DNA of 7,192 bases, taken from the NCBI GenBank assembly GCA_945836565.1, contig CAMALN010000077.1, positions 1 to 7,192 of the forward strand, given 5' to 3'. Origin of the DNA: an uncultured Lachnospiraceae bacterium (GTDB taxonomy: Bacteria > Bacillota > Clostridia > Lachnospirales > Lachnospiraceae). Shown here in pieces: positions 1 through 4,782 of this stretch (position 1 is the stretch's first letter; each line of letters opens with the position of its first letter). A model generated the notes under the pieces. It had not been told where the DNA came from, searched no databases, and was given only the letters and a program-made list of their open reading frames with translations. The translations under genes and the position numbers were made by a program.

Positions 1-32
1 GCGCTAACGCACCTGCTAATATCCGAACAAAC

Positions 33-63
33 GCCGCTTCGCGGCTAGGGTGCTTTGCACCCT
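33..63. other. Two tandem short hairpins upstream of the lipoprotein operon
   Basis: Two perfect inverted repeats lie back to back: GCCGC-TTC-GCGGC (33-45) and AGGGTGC-TTT-GCACCCT (47-63). Each has a 3-nt loop. Neither is followed by a proper run of T on the plus strand (the following bases are TTGCTCTTATATT), so they are weak candidates for a terminator of an upstream gene outside the window. They could equally belong to a dispersed palindromic repeat. The rest of 1-93 holds no gene I can support. Confidence 0.4.
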
Positions 64-93
64 TTGCTCTTATATTATGTAAGAAAGTTTAGG

Positions 94-122
94 TTGGTAA
101 TAGAAATTCGATGTGATATAAT
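94..122 (+). promoter_or_regulatory. Sigma-A-type promoter for the lipoprotein-fructokinase-phosphofructokinase operon
   Basis: The -35 box is TTGGTA (94-99), followed by a 17-nt spacer and a perfect -10 box TATAAT (117-122). TG at 114-115 makes it an extended -10 promoter. Transcription would start near 129-130, just before the first of two AGGAGG sites. No other good promoter is visible before the two kinase genes, so this one probably serves all three. Confidence 0.75.
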
Positions 123-136
123 TAGCAGGATATACG

Positions 137-262
137 AGGAGGAACGCTTATGAACGAAGTGAATAAATTGCATGCGTTCCGACGACCTGTCGGAGAGGGG
201 GACCCACGGAGTGGGGGAGTCGGCTGCGACATACCTTTTATATTAGGAGGAACGCTTATGAA
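137..262 (+). repeat. 18-bp direct repeat of a ribosome binding site plus start codon, flanking a hairpin-rich insert
   Basis: AGGAGGAACGCTTATGAA occurs at 137-154 and again, exactly, at 245-262, so the two starts are 108 bp (36 codons) apart. The DNA between is visibly GC-richer than its surroundings. It contains TCCGAC-GACCT-GTCGGA (178-194), CCCAC-GGA-GTGGG (203-215) and GTCG-GCTG-CGAC (219-230). CCGAC at 179-183 could pair either with GTCGG at 189-193 or with GTCGG at 219-223, so alternative folds are possible. The frame stays open from the ATG at 150 into the lipoprotein. The arrangement resembles insertion of a small non-coding element with duplication of the target, or an ancient partial duplication. 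Which of these occurred is inference. Confidence 0.7.
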
Positions 263-671
263 AAGGATATTTATAATATTATGCTTGGCAGTTTTGGGAA
301 TATTCGTCTTATGTAGCTGTGGTGGCATAAAGGAAAGTAAAAGAGATAGCCTGGAGGATGGACAATATAATGTAGAGGTTGAGTTAAAAGGTGGTTCGGG
401 TAGAGCTTACGTATCATCGCCGGCATTGGTATCTGTTGAAAATGGAGTGATATACGTATATATAGAGATGAGCAGCAAAAACTATGATTATATGATAGTT
501 GACAGTCAAAAGTATCTGCCTGTCAATTCAGAAGGCAATTCAATGTTCAAGATAATGGTTCCTTCGCTGGATAGTGTGGAAATAATAGCAGATACAACTG
601 CTATGGGTACACCACATGAGATAGAGTACACCTTGGAATTTGATTCGAGCACAGTAAGTGTCGTAGAATAA
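258..671 (+). CDS. Small secreted lipoprotein of unknown function
   Basis: This is a 137-residue protein. Residues 1-20 form a lipoprotein signal peptide: KR near the start, then a hydrophobic stretch. A lipobox LCSC places the lipidated cysteine at residue 21, followed by GG. The mature part is short and probably all beta. It includes a segment ending NYDYM (75-79), a KYLPVN segment, and a TTAMGTPHEIEYTLEF stretch (113-128). I recall similar domains in clostridial lipoproteins and iron/haem-associated proteins, but without a search this is only a weak suggestion of a ligand-binding role, and no function is assigned. The start at 258 is chosen because AGGAGG (245-250) sits 7 nt upstream and the signal peptide begins there. 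An in-frame start at 150 with an identical site would add 36 residues rich in G, P and R ahead of the signal sequence. The fructokinase gene follows 35 bp downstream of the stop, probably in the same transcript. Confidence 0.8.
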   Translation: MKRIFIILCLAVLGIFVLCSCGGIKESKRDSLEDGQYNVEVELKGGSGRAYVSSPALVSVENGVIYVYIEMSSKNYDYMIVDSQKYLPVNSEGNSMFKIMVPSLDSVEIIADTTAMGTPHEIEYTLEFDSSTVSVVE

Positions 672-706
672 TTATTGAATGTTTATTATAAGATATGGAG
701 GAAACT

Positions 707-1675
707 ATGGAAAAAAACATGGATGTATTGGCTTTAGGAGAGCTTTTGATTGATTTTACGGAAAATGGTGTGAGTAGTCAGGGTAATCCCATTATGGAAG
801 CGAATCCGGGTGGCGCACCTTGTAATGTCCTTGCTATGCTTAGCAAGCTGGGGCATAAGGCCGGATTTGTAGGGAAAATCGGAAGGGATATATTTGGTAC
901 ACAGCTTAAGGGAGCTCTTGCAGAGGTCGGCATAGATATGAGAGGTCTCGTTGAGTCAGACGATGTCAGGACTACATTGGCATTTGTACACACCTTAGAG
1001 GGCGGAGACAGAGAATTCTCATTCTATAGAAATCCCGGTGCGGATATGATGCTGTCAGAGGATGATATAGACGGGGATTATATTGGCTCGGCAAAGATAT
1101 TTCATTTTGGAACACTATCCATGACGCATGAAGGATGCAGAAGGGCCACTCAAAAGGCAATAGATATAGCTAAGGAAAGTGGTGCTGTTATTTCGTTTGA
1201 TCCTAATATCAGAGAGCCTCTGTGGGATGATTTGGATACTATGAGGGAACAGATTATGTATGGGCTCTCAAGGTGTGATATCCTTAAGATATCGGACAAT
1301 GAGATAGTATGGCTCACAGGGGAACCGGATTATGAAGCAGGTGTAAGGTGGATAAGGGACAGATTTGATATCTCGCTTATATTGGTATCATTGGGCAGGG
1401 ATGGGAGTATGGCATATTCGAAATCGTATAAGGCTGTTGTTGCGCCGTTTCTGCAGGAGAATACTATTGAGACTACCGGTGCAGGAGATACATTCGGCGC
1501 TTCTGTATTACACTATGTGCTGGAAAACGGCTTGAAGGATTATACGGAGGCAGAGCTTGAGGAGATGCTCATCTTTGCAAATGCAGCGGCATCCATAATT
1601 ACCACAAGGAAGGGTGCACTTAGAGTGATGCCGACTGAGGCTGAGGTAATGGAACTGATTAAGAATAACAGATAA
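707..1675 (+). CDS. scrK: PfkB-family carbohydrate kinase, probable fructokinase (EC 2.7.1.4)
   Basis: This 322-residue cytosolic sugar kinase most likely converts fructose and ATP to fructose-6-phosphate. PfkB/ribokinase-family marks appear in the expected order. They are an N-terminal strand with ALGELLIDF, the substrate-side NPGGAPCN motif (33-40) and GFVGKIGRDIFG. Next come FSFYRNPGADMML (104-116) and SFDPNIREPLW in the middle. The C-terminal anion-hole and catalytic motif is TTGAGDTFGAS, with the probable catalytic base D261. Length and motifs fit bacterial fructokinases, although substrate specificity among PfkB kinases cannot be fixed from motifs alone; another ketose or nucleoside substrate remains possible. 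The start at 707 is preferred because GGAGG (697-701) lies 5 nt before it. The in-frame ATG at 695 would place the start inside that site. The phosphofructokinase gene begins 23 bp after the stop, so the product of this enzyme is the substrate of the next one. No sucrose hydrolase or transporter gene is in view. Confidence 0.85.
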   Translation: MEKNMDVLALGELLIDFTENGVSSQGNPIMEANPGGAPCNVLAMLSKLGHKAGFVGKIGRDIFGTQLKGALAEVGIDMRGLVESDDVRTTLAFVHTLEGGDREFSFYRNPGADMMLSEDDIDGDYIGSAKIFHFGTLSMTHEGCRRATQKAIDIAKESGAVISFDPNIREPLWDDLDTMREQIMYGLSRCDILKISDNEIVWLTGEPDYEAGVRWIRDRFDISLILVSLGRDGSMAYSKSYKAVVAPFLQENTIETTGAGDTFGASVLHYVLENGLKDYTEAELEEMLIFANAAASIITTRKGALRVMPTEAEVMELIKNNR

Positions 1676-1698
1676 AGGATATACGGAAAGGAAATGCT

Positions 1699-2673
1699 AT
1701 GAGTGACATTAAGAAAATTGCAGTATTAACAAGCGGCGGAGATGCACCGGGCATGAATTCGGCTATTCGTGCAGTGGTATTTAGCGCGATAAATGCTGGA
1801 ATAGAGGTTGTGGGAATTCTAAGAGGCTATGAAGGACTTATTGACTGGGAAACCATAGCTCTTGACATTGCTACGGTAAGAAATATAAATAATCAGGGTG
1901 GAACTATACTTTTTACCAGCAGAAGTGAGCGCTTTATGGATAGGGAATACAGAAGGCTTGCGGCTTGCAATCTGCGTGACAACGATATAGATGCAGTTAT
2001 TGCAATCGGAGGAGACGGAACCCTAAGGGGTGCTATAGCATTCAGGGAGGAAGGCGTAAATATAATATGTATTCCGGGAACTATAGACAGAGATATGTGT
2101 TGTACAGAGTATACCCTAGGCTTTGATACTGCTGCCAATACTGCCGCAGAGGCGATAGACAGGATACGTGATACATCACTGTCCCATGGCAGATGCAGTG
2201 TGGTAGAGGTTATGGGAAGAAAACGCGGCTATATAGCACTGTGGGCAGGTATGGCAACCTCGGCTGATGCAATCATTATTCCGGAAAAGTGGGATGGGAA
2301 TTTTGACAATATAACAGAAACCATAAAAAGAAGACATACAGATGGCAGAAACAGTTATCTCGTGGTAGTGGCAGAGGGTGTAACAGATGCACCGGAGCTT
2401 GCAAATCTAATAAAGGAGAAGACCGGTATAGATTCAAGAGTATCCGTGCTTGGATATATCCAGAGAGGTGGAAGGCCTAGCGCAAAGGACCGTATGTATG
2501 GCTCATTAATGGGTGCATATGCGGTTGAAATAATAAGAAAAGGCGGAAAGAACCGCATAGTAGCTATAAAGAATGATGTTCTTACAGATTATGATATAGC
2601 TGAAGCATTATCACTTAACAATAATGAGATTGATTCCTTCCAATATGAATTAAGTCTTATGCTGGCAGAGTAA
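1699..2673 (+). CDS. pfkA: ATP-dependent 6-phosphofructokinase (EC 2.7.1.11) with unusual substitutions
   Basis: This 324-residue protein fits the bacterial PfkA length of about 320. It phosphorylates fructose-6-phosphate to fructose-1,6-bisphosphate in glycolysis, normally as a cytosolic tetramer. Conserved elements are SGGDAPGMN (12-20), TSRSERF, GGDGT (104-108), PGTID with the catalytic base D130, SHGR, VEVMGR (169-174), VAEG and IQRGG. A glycine follows the D of GGDGT and another precedes TID, the residues typical of ATP rather than pyrophosphate users. Differences from E. coli PfkA are notable. The TIDND motif reads TIDRD (R131), and GHIQRGG reads GYIQRGG (Y253). Effector-site positions equivalent to R25, K211, K213 and H215 appear as F28, D, R and S, so classical ADP/PEP control may be weakened. 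The start is supported by GGAAAGGAA at 1685-1693. It is probably co-transcribed with the fructokinase; a palindrome and a terminator follow. Confidence 0.92.
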   Translation: MSDIKKIAVLTSGGDAPGMNSAIRAVVFSAINAGIEVVGILRGYEGLIDWETIALDIATVRNINNQGGTILFTSRSERFMDREYRRLAACNLRDNDIDAVIAIGGDGTLRGAIAFREEGVNIICIPGTIDRDMCCTEYTLGFDTAANTAAEAIDRIRDTSLSHGRCSVVEVMGRKRGYIALWAGMATSADAIIIPEKWDGNFDNITETIKRRHTDGRNSYLVVVAEGVTDAPELANLIKEKTGIDSRVSVLGYIQRGGRPSAKDRMYGSLMGAYAVEIIRKGGKNRIVAIKNDVLTDYDIAEALSLNNNEIDSFQYELSLMLAE

Positions 2674-2690
2674 TTAGTGCCAGTGGGGAC

Positions 2691-2758
2691 GGAAAGCCGG
2701 TAGGGACGGGAAAAGTGGCTCTTTAAAGAGCTACTTTTCCCGTCCCTACCGGCTTTCC
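2691..2758. repeat. 68-bp near-perfect palindrome (34-bp arms, no loop)
   Basis: The arms 2691-2724 and 2725-2758 are reverse complements except for one position (G in the left arm opposite T in the right), which would still pair as G-U in RNA. The arms begin GGAAAGCCGGTAGGGACGGG and end with CTTT/AAAG at the centre. The left flank GGGGACGGAAAGCC partly repeats the inner GGGACGGGAAAAG. No T-run follows, and a separate classical terminator lies just downstream, so this is more likely a dispersed REP/MITE-like element than the main terminator. The GGGGACGG/CCGTCCC character resembles palindromic repeats I associate with clostridial genomes, but family membership is inference. Confidence 0.85.
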
Positions 2759-2771
2759 TGCTGACTTATGT

Positions 2772-2804
2772 TAAAAAAAACCTTGAGAAACTCAAGGTCT
2801 TTTT
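2772..2804. terminator. Bidirectional intrinsic terminator between pfkA and tRNA-Leu
   Basis: The hairpin CCTTGAG-AAA-CTCAAGG (2781-2797) is flanked by eight or more A on the left (from 2773) and TCTTTTT on the right (2798-2804). Read on the plus strand it can end the operon that finishes at 2673. Read on the minus strand it provides a stem followed by a long U-tract, 3-4 nt past the 3' end of the tRNA gene. It therefore probably serves both converging units. Confidence 0.85.
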
Positions 2805-2807
2805 AGA

Positions 2808-2891
2808 TGCGGGAGATGGGACTTGAACCCACACGACGTTGCCATCACTAGATCCTTAGTCTAGCCTGTCTGCCAATTCCAGCACTCCCGC
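2808..2891 (-). tRNA. tRNA-Leu, anticodon AAG
   Basis: The minus strand gives an 84-nt class II tRNA. The acceptor arms GCGGGAG and CTCCCGC pair perfectly, with discriminator A. The D-region is TGGAATTGGCAGACA. The anticodon stem CTAGA/TCTAG encloses the loop CTAAGGA, which places T33 before the anticodon AAG and G at 37. A long variable arm (GTGATGGCAACGTC) follows, then the T-arm GTGGG-TTCAAGT-CCCAT. The long variable arm and the A73 discriminator are leucine identity features. The CCA end is not encoded and must be added after transcription. It would decode CUU, and after deamination of A34 to inosine also CUC and possibly CUA. A consensus promoter lies upstream and a terminator directly downstream, so it is a single-gene unit. 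Confidence 0.95.
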
Positions 2892-2905
2892 ATATTCTGT
2901 TTTGT

Positions 2906-2923
2906 GTTGACCTCTCAGTCAAC
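2906..2923 (-). other. Inverted repeat in the tRNA-Leu precursor leader
   Basis: GTTGAC (2906-2911) and GTCAAC (2918-2923) form a 6-bp stem with a 6-nt loop. It lies between the tRNA promoter's -10 box and the tRNA 5' end, so it would be close to the 5' end of the precursor transcript. It might affect precursor processing or protect the 5' end, or simply be chance. No function is claimed. Confidence 0.35.
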
Positions 2924-2932
2924 GCAAGTAGT

Positions 2933-2961
2933 ACTATATCACTCTGCAAACTATATGTCAA
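2933..2961 (-). promoter_or_regulatory. Consensus sigma-A promoter of the tRNA-Leu gene
   Basis: On the minus strand a perfect TTGACA -35 box (2961-2956) is followed by a 17-nt spacer and the -10 box TATAGT (2938-2933). Transcription would start near 2926, giving a leader of about 35 nt before the mature tRNA. The near-consensus boxes and the A/T-tract DNA upstream fit a strong stable-RNA promoter. Confidence 0.85.
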
Positions 2962-3014
2962 CGATTTTTTTCTGTTTTTTACAAAAAAATTCAAAAAATT
3001 CAAAATCTCAAATA
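2962..3014. promoter_or_regulatory. A/T-tract spacer between divergent promoters (UP-element-like)
   Basis: This 53-bp stretch is almost entirely A and T, with phased runs such as TTTTTTT, TTTTTT, AAAAAAA and AAAAAA. It lies directly upstream of both -35 boxes, of the tRNA-Leu promoter on the minus strand and the membrane-protein promoter on the plus strand. Such tracts commonly bind the RNA polymerase alpha C-terminal domain or bend DNA. The role here is inferred from position and composition. The region has no credible gene; a 61-codon frame across it lacks a ribosome binding site. Confidence 0.45.
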
Positions 3015-3043
3015 TTGAACTGTTTTCTTTACTGTGATATGAT
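3015..3043 (+). promoter_or_regulatory. Sigma-A-type promoter for the O-antigen ligase-like gene
   Basis: The -35 box is TTGAAC (3015-3020), followed by a 17-nt spacer and the -10 box TATGAT (3038-3043). TG at 3035-3036 gives an extended -10. The start would be near 3050, leaving a leader of about 50 nt. It diverges from the tRNA-Leu promoter across the A/T-tract spacer. Confidence 0.65.
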
Positions 3044-3098
3044 TTATGCCGGTTTGAATAGAAATGTTATGATTTATTCCATAGGGTAACAGGATATT

Positions 3099-4730
3099 AT
3101 GAAGGATAAAATGTATAATTGCAAAACTACAACTGAATATATGAGACTTGCATTTTCGGTACTTAATTACATATATCTGGTTTGCATGTTAACGGTGTAT
3201 ATGCTGATAATTGATAAGAGGTATACGAATATTACGATTACAAGATATAACTGCTTTTTGTATATCACGTTGGCATATATAATATGTATGGCATTGACTG
3301 CGGTTGTCGGTATATTGTCCATGTATGCGGATGGAAATAAGGGACAGCTTAAGGCTTCGATAAAAATAACCTTTAATCCTCCGTCGGTTGCGATGCTTGC
3401 TTTTGTGCTTGCAAATTTAATTGCCTGCATTATGGGTTCGCCTTTTGAAGAGACATTGACTGACGGCTCAACCTCTATGCATGCCTTCTGGGGTGATATG
3501 GGACGGCATATGGGCTTTGCGACGTATTTTCTGATAGGAATAGCCTTTGTTATGCTGGCGAGAAGATATAATGGATATAACAGCTTGTACGTGATATTCT
3601 CGCCGGTGGCGATTTTTACTATGGTTTTGGCATTGGTGCAGCATACAGGATATGATGCCTTTGGTCTGAAATACAGGATAGTGAAGAAGCAGTACAAGAG
3701 ATTCATATCAACCTTCGGAAATGTAAATATATTTGCTAGCTATATAGTCATGCTGTTTGGAATAACGCTTGGCATATATATGTATTCGAGGTATCTTAAG
3801 GGTGGAATAAAGATATATCTAAGAGTTGTATACGGACTTATGCTTGTGATGCTTGGAATGGCAGCTATGGTAGCGATTAGTGATAGTGTGTATCTGGGCA
3901 TAGCGGCTATATGTTATGTAGCATTTATCATTGCATATAGGCAGGACGAGCTTAAAAGCATGCTGGAGGGCACTGCATTTTTTGCACTCGGACATCTTAT
4001 TATGTGTGTGTGGCACACGAGGATGGAGAAATACCCGTACTACAAGGGCTTGTCACATACTCTGGATAATGTAAAATATGCTGTGATATTTCTTTCTCTG
4101 GTGTGTCTTGTATATCTTGCTATAATCTGCATTGAAGTCTACAGAAGAAAAACAGGCAAAGCTTCATTTGATAAGAACAAGGGCACTGTATGTATACTTG
4201 CACTGACAGCTTTGGCAATGATAGTAATTGTTGTGTGGGGAGTGCGTAGCGGAAATCCCTTATTTAAGATAGATTATAAATGGGGAACCTACAGAGGCTA
4301 TATCTGGACAAAATGTGTAGAAACATTTAAGGAAGCACCTCTTATGAATAAATTGTTCGGCTTCGGTAATGAGAGTATAAGGCAGGCGGTAACCAATCCT
4401 AATTATGATGAAATGCTAAAGGTTACTAAAATGATATATGACAATGCGCATAATGAGTTCCTGCAATATCTTATCACACTCGGAATATTTGGAGCTGCAT
4501 CGTATGCGGCATTTATAGTTACAGCCTTTGTGTATATGGTAAAGCATGGCGGGCGCAGTTTGCATGTGTATACAGCAGTGTTTGCGATGGTAGGCTATGT
4601 TGCACAGAGTACCATAAATGTTAACCAGCCTATAACTACACCAATATTTTTTTTCCTTGTGGCGATGGGGGTTGGATATGCATCACATGAAAGAAGAAAG
4701 CAGGCGGAGCCTGCAGCTGAAAAAATCTAG
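3099..4730 (+). CDS. Polytopic membrane protein, O-antigen ligase/polymerase (Wzy/WaaL) type
   Basis: This 543-residue integral membrane protein has about 12-14 hydrophobic helices by eye. Examples lie at 17-37, 52-75, 96-112, 136-153, 163-180, 208-228, 240-262, 326-346, 364-382, 455-478 and 512-530. Marks of the O-antigen ligase-like superfamily are present. FGNVNIFASY (206-215) begins a helix. A large extracytoplasmic loop near 383-450 carries RGYIW (399-403), and this leads to DNAHNEFLQYLITLGIFG (448-465), whose histidine is a typical loop residue. Family members join or polymerise lipid-linked glycans outside the membrane. In a Gram-positive cell the likely substrate would be a capsule, exopolysaccharide, teichoic-acid-like polymer or protein glycan, and the exact one cannot be read from sequence. 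A weak AGGA (3091-3094) precedes the start. No glycosyltransferases or flippase lie beside it; its neighbours are tRNA-Leu and tyrS, so it looks like an isolated gene. Confidence 0.8.
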   Translation: MKDKMYNCKTTTEYMRLAFSVLNYIYLVCMLTVYMLIIDKRYTNITITRYNCFLYITLAYIICMALTAVVGILSMYADGNKGQLKASIKITFNPPSVAMLAFVLANLIACIMGSPFEETLTDGSTSMHAFWGDMGRHMGFATYFLIGIAFVMLARRYNGYNSLYVIFSPVAIFTMVLALVQHTGYDAFGLKYRIVKKQYKRFISTFGNVNIFASYIVMLFGITLGIYMYSRYLKGGIKIYLRVVYGLMLVMLGMAAMVAISDSVYLGIAAICYVAFIIAYRQDELKSMLEGTAFFALGHLIMCVWHTRMEKYPYYKGLSHTLDNVKYAVIFLSLVCLVYLAIICIEVYRRKTGKASFDKNKGTVCILALTALAMIVIVVWGVRSGNPLFKIDYKWGTYRGYIWTKCVETFKEAPLMNKLFGFGNESIRQAVTNPNYDEMLKVTKMIYDNAHNEFLQYLITLGIFGAASYAAFIVTAFVYMVKHGGRSLHVYTAVFAMVGYVAQSTINVNQPITTPIFFFLVAMGVGYASHERRKQAEPAAEKI

Positions 4731-4756
4731 ACATATATTGGGATTTAATATATAAT
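4728..4756 (+). promoter_or_regulatory. Sigma-A promoter of tyrS overlapping the upstream stop codon
   Basis: TAGACA (4728-4733, five of six matches to TTGACA), a 17-nt spacer and a perfect TATAAT (4751-4756) make a strong promoter. The TAG of the -35 box is the stop codon of the membrane-protein gene. The start near 4763 would give a leader of only about 20 nt. That is too short for a T-box or other tyrosine-responsive leader. Confidence 0.75.
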
Positions 4757-4782
4757 GCACATATCTTTTGGAGGTAAATATT

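Noticed and set aside
3..92. Open frame on the plus strand ending in a stop at 90-92, possibly the C-terminus of an upstream gene
   Set aside because: Only 29 codons are visible, they run through two perfect hairpins, and the translated text has no recognisable domain. The other two forward frames stop even sooner.
122..328. Minus-strand 68-codon frame across the lipoprotein start
   Set aside because: It has no ribosome binding site and covers the duplicated start region in antisense. Its repeated ISVPP segments simply reflect the 18-bp direct repeat.
2691..2758. The palindrome as the main pfkA terminator
   Set aside because: There is no T-run after the right arm, and a classical hairpin with flanking A and T tracts lies only about 22 bp further on.
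2904..3089. 61-codon plus-strand frame upstream of the membrane-protein gene
   Set aside because: It spans the tRNA promoter, the A/T-tract spacer and the next promoter. It has no Shine-Dalgarno sequence, and its composition reflects A/T runs.
3167..3706. 179-codon minus-strand frame inside the membrane-protein gene
   Set aside because: It lies fully antisense to a well-supported membrane protein with family motifs. Its hydrophobic pattern mirrors the sense codons, and no start signal precedes it.
4700..4714. GCAGGC-GGA-GCCTGC hairpin at the end of the membrane-protein gene as a terminator
   Set aside because: The stem is perfect but is followed by AGCTGAAAAAATC rather than a T-run, and it lies within the coding sequence. 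It may be coincidental.
4731..4782. T-box riboswitch upstream of tyrS
   Set aside because: The gap is only 52 bp and is occupied by a promoter and the ribosome binding site. No specifier stem or antiterminator can fit.
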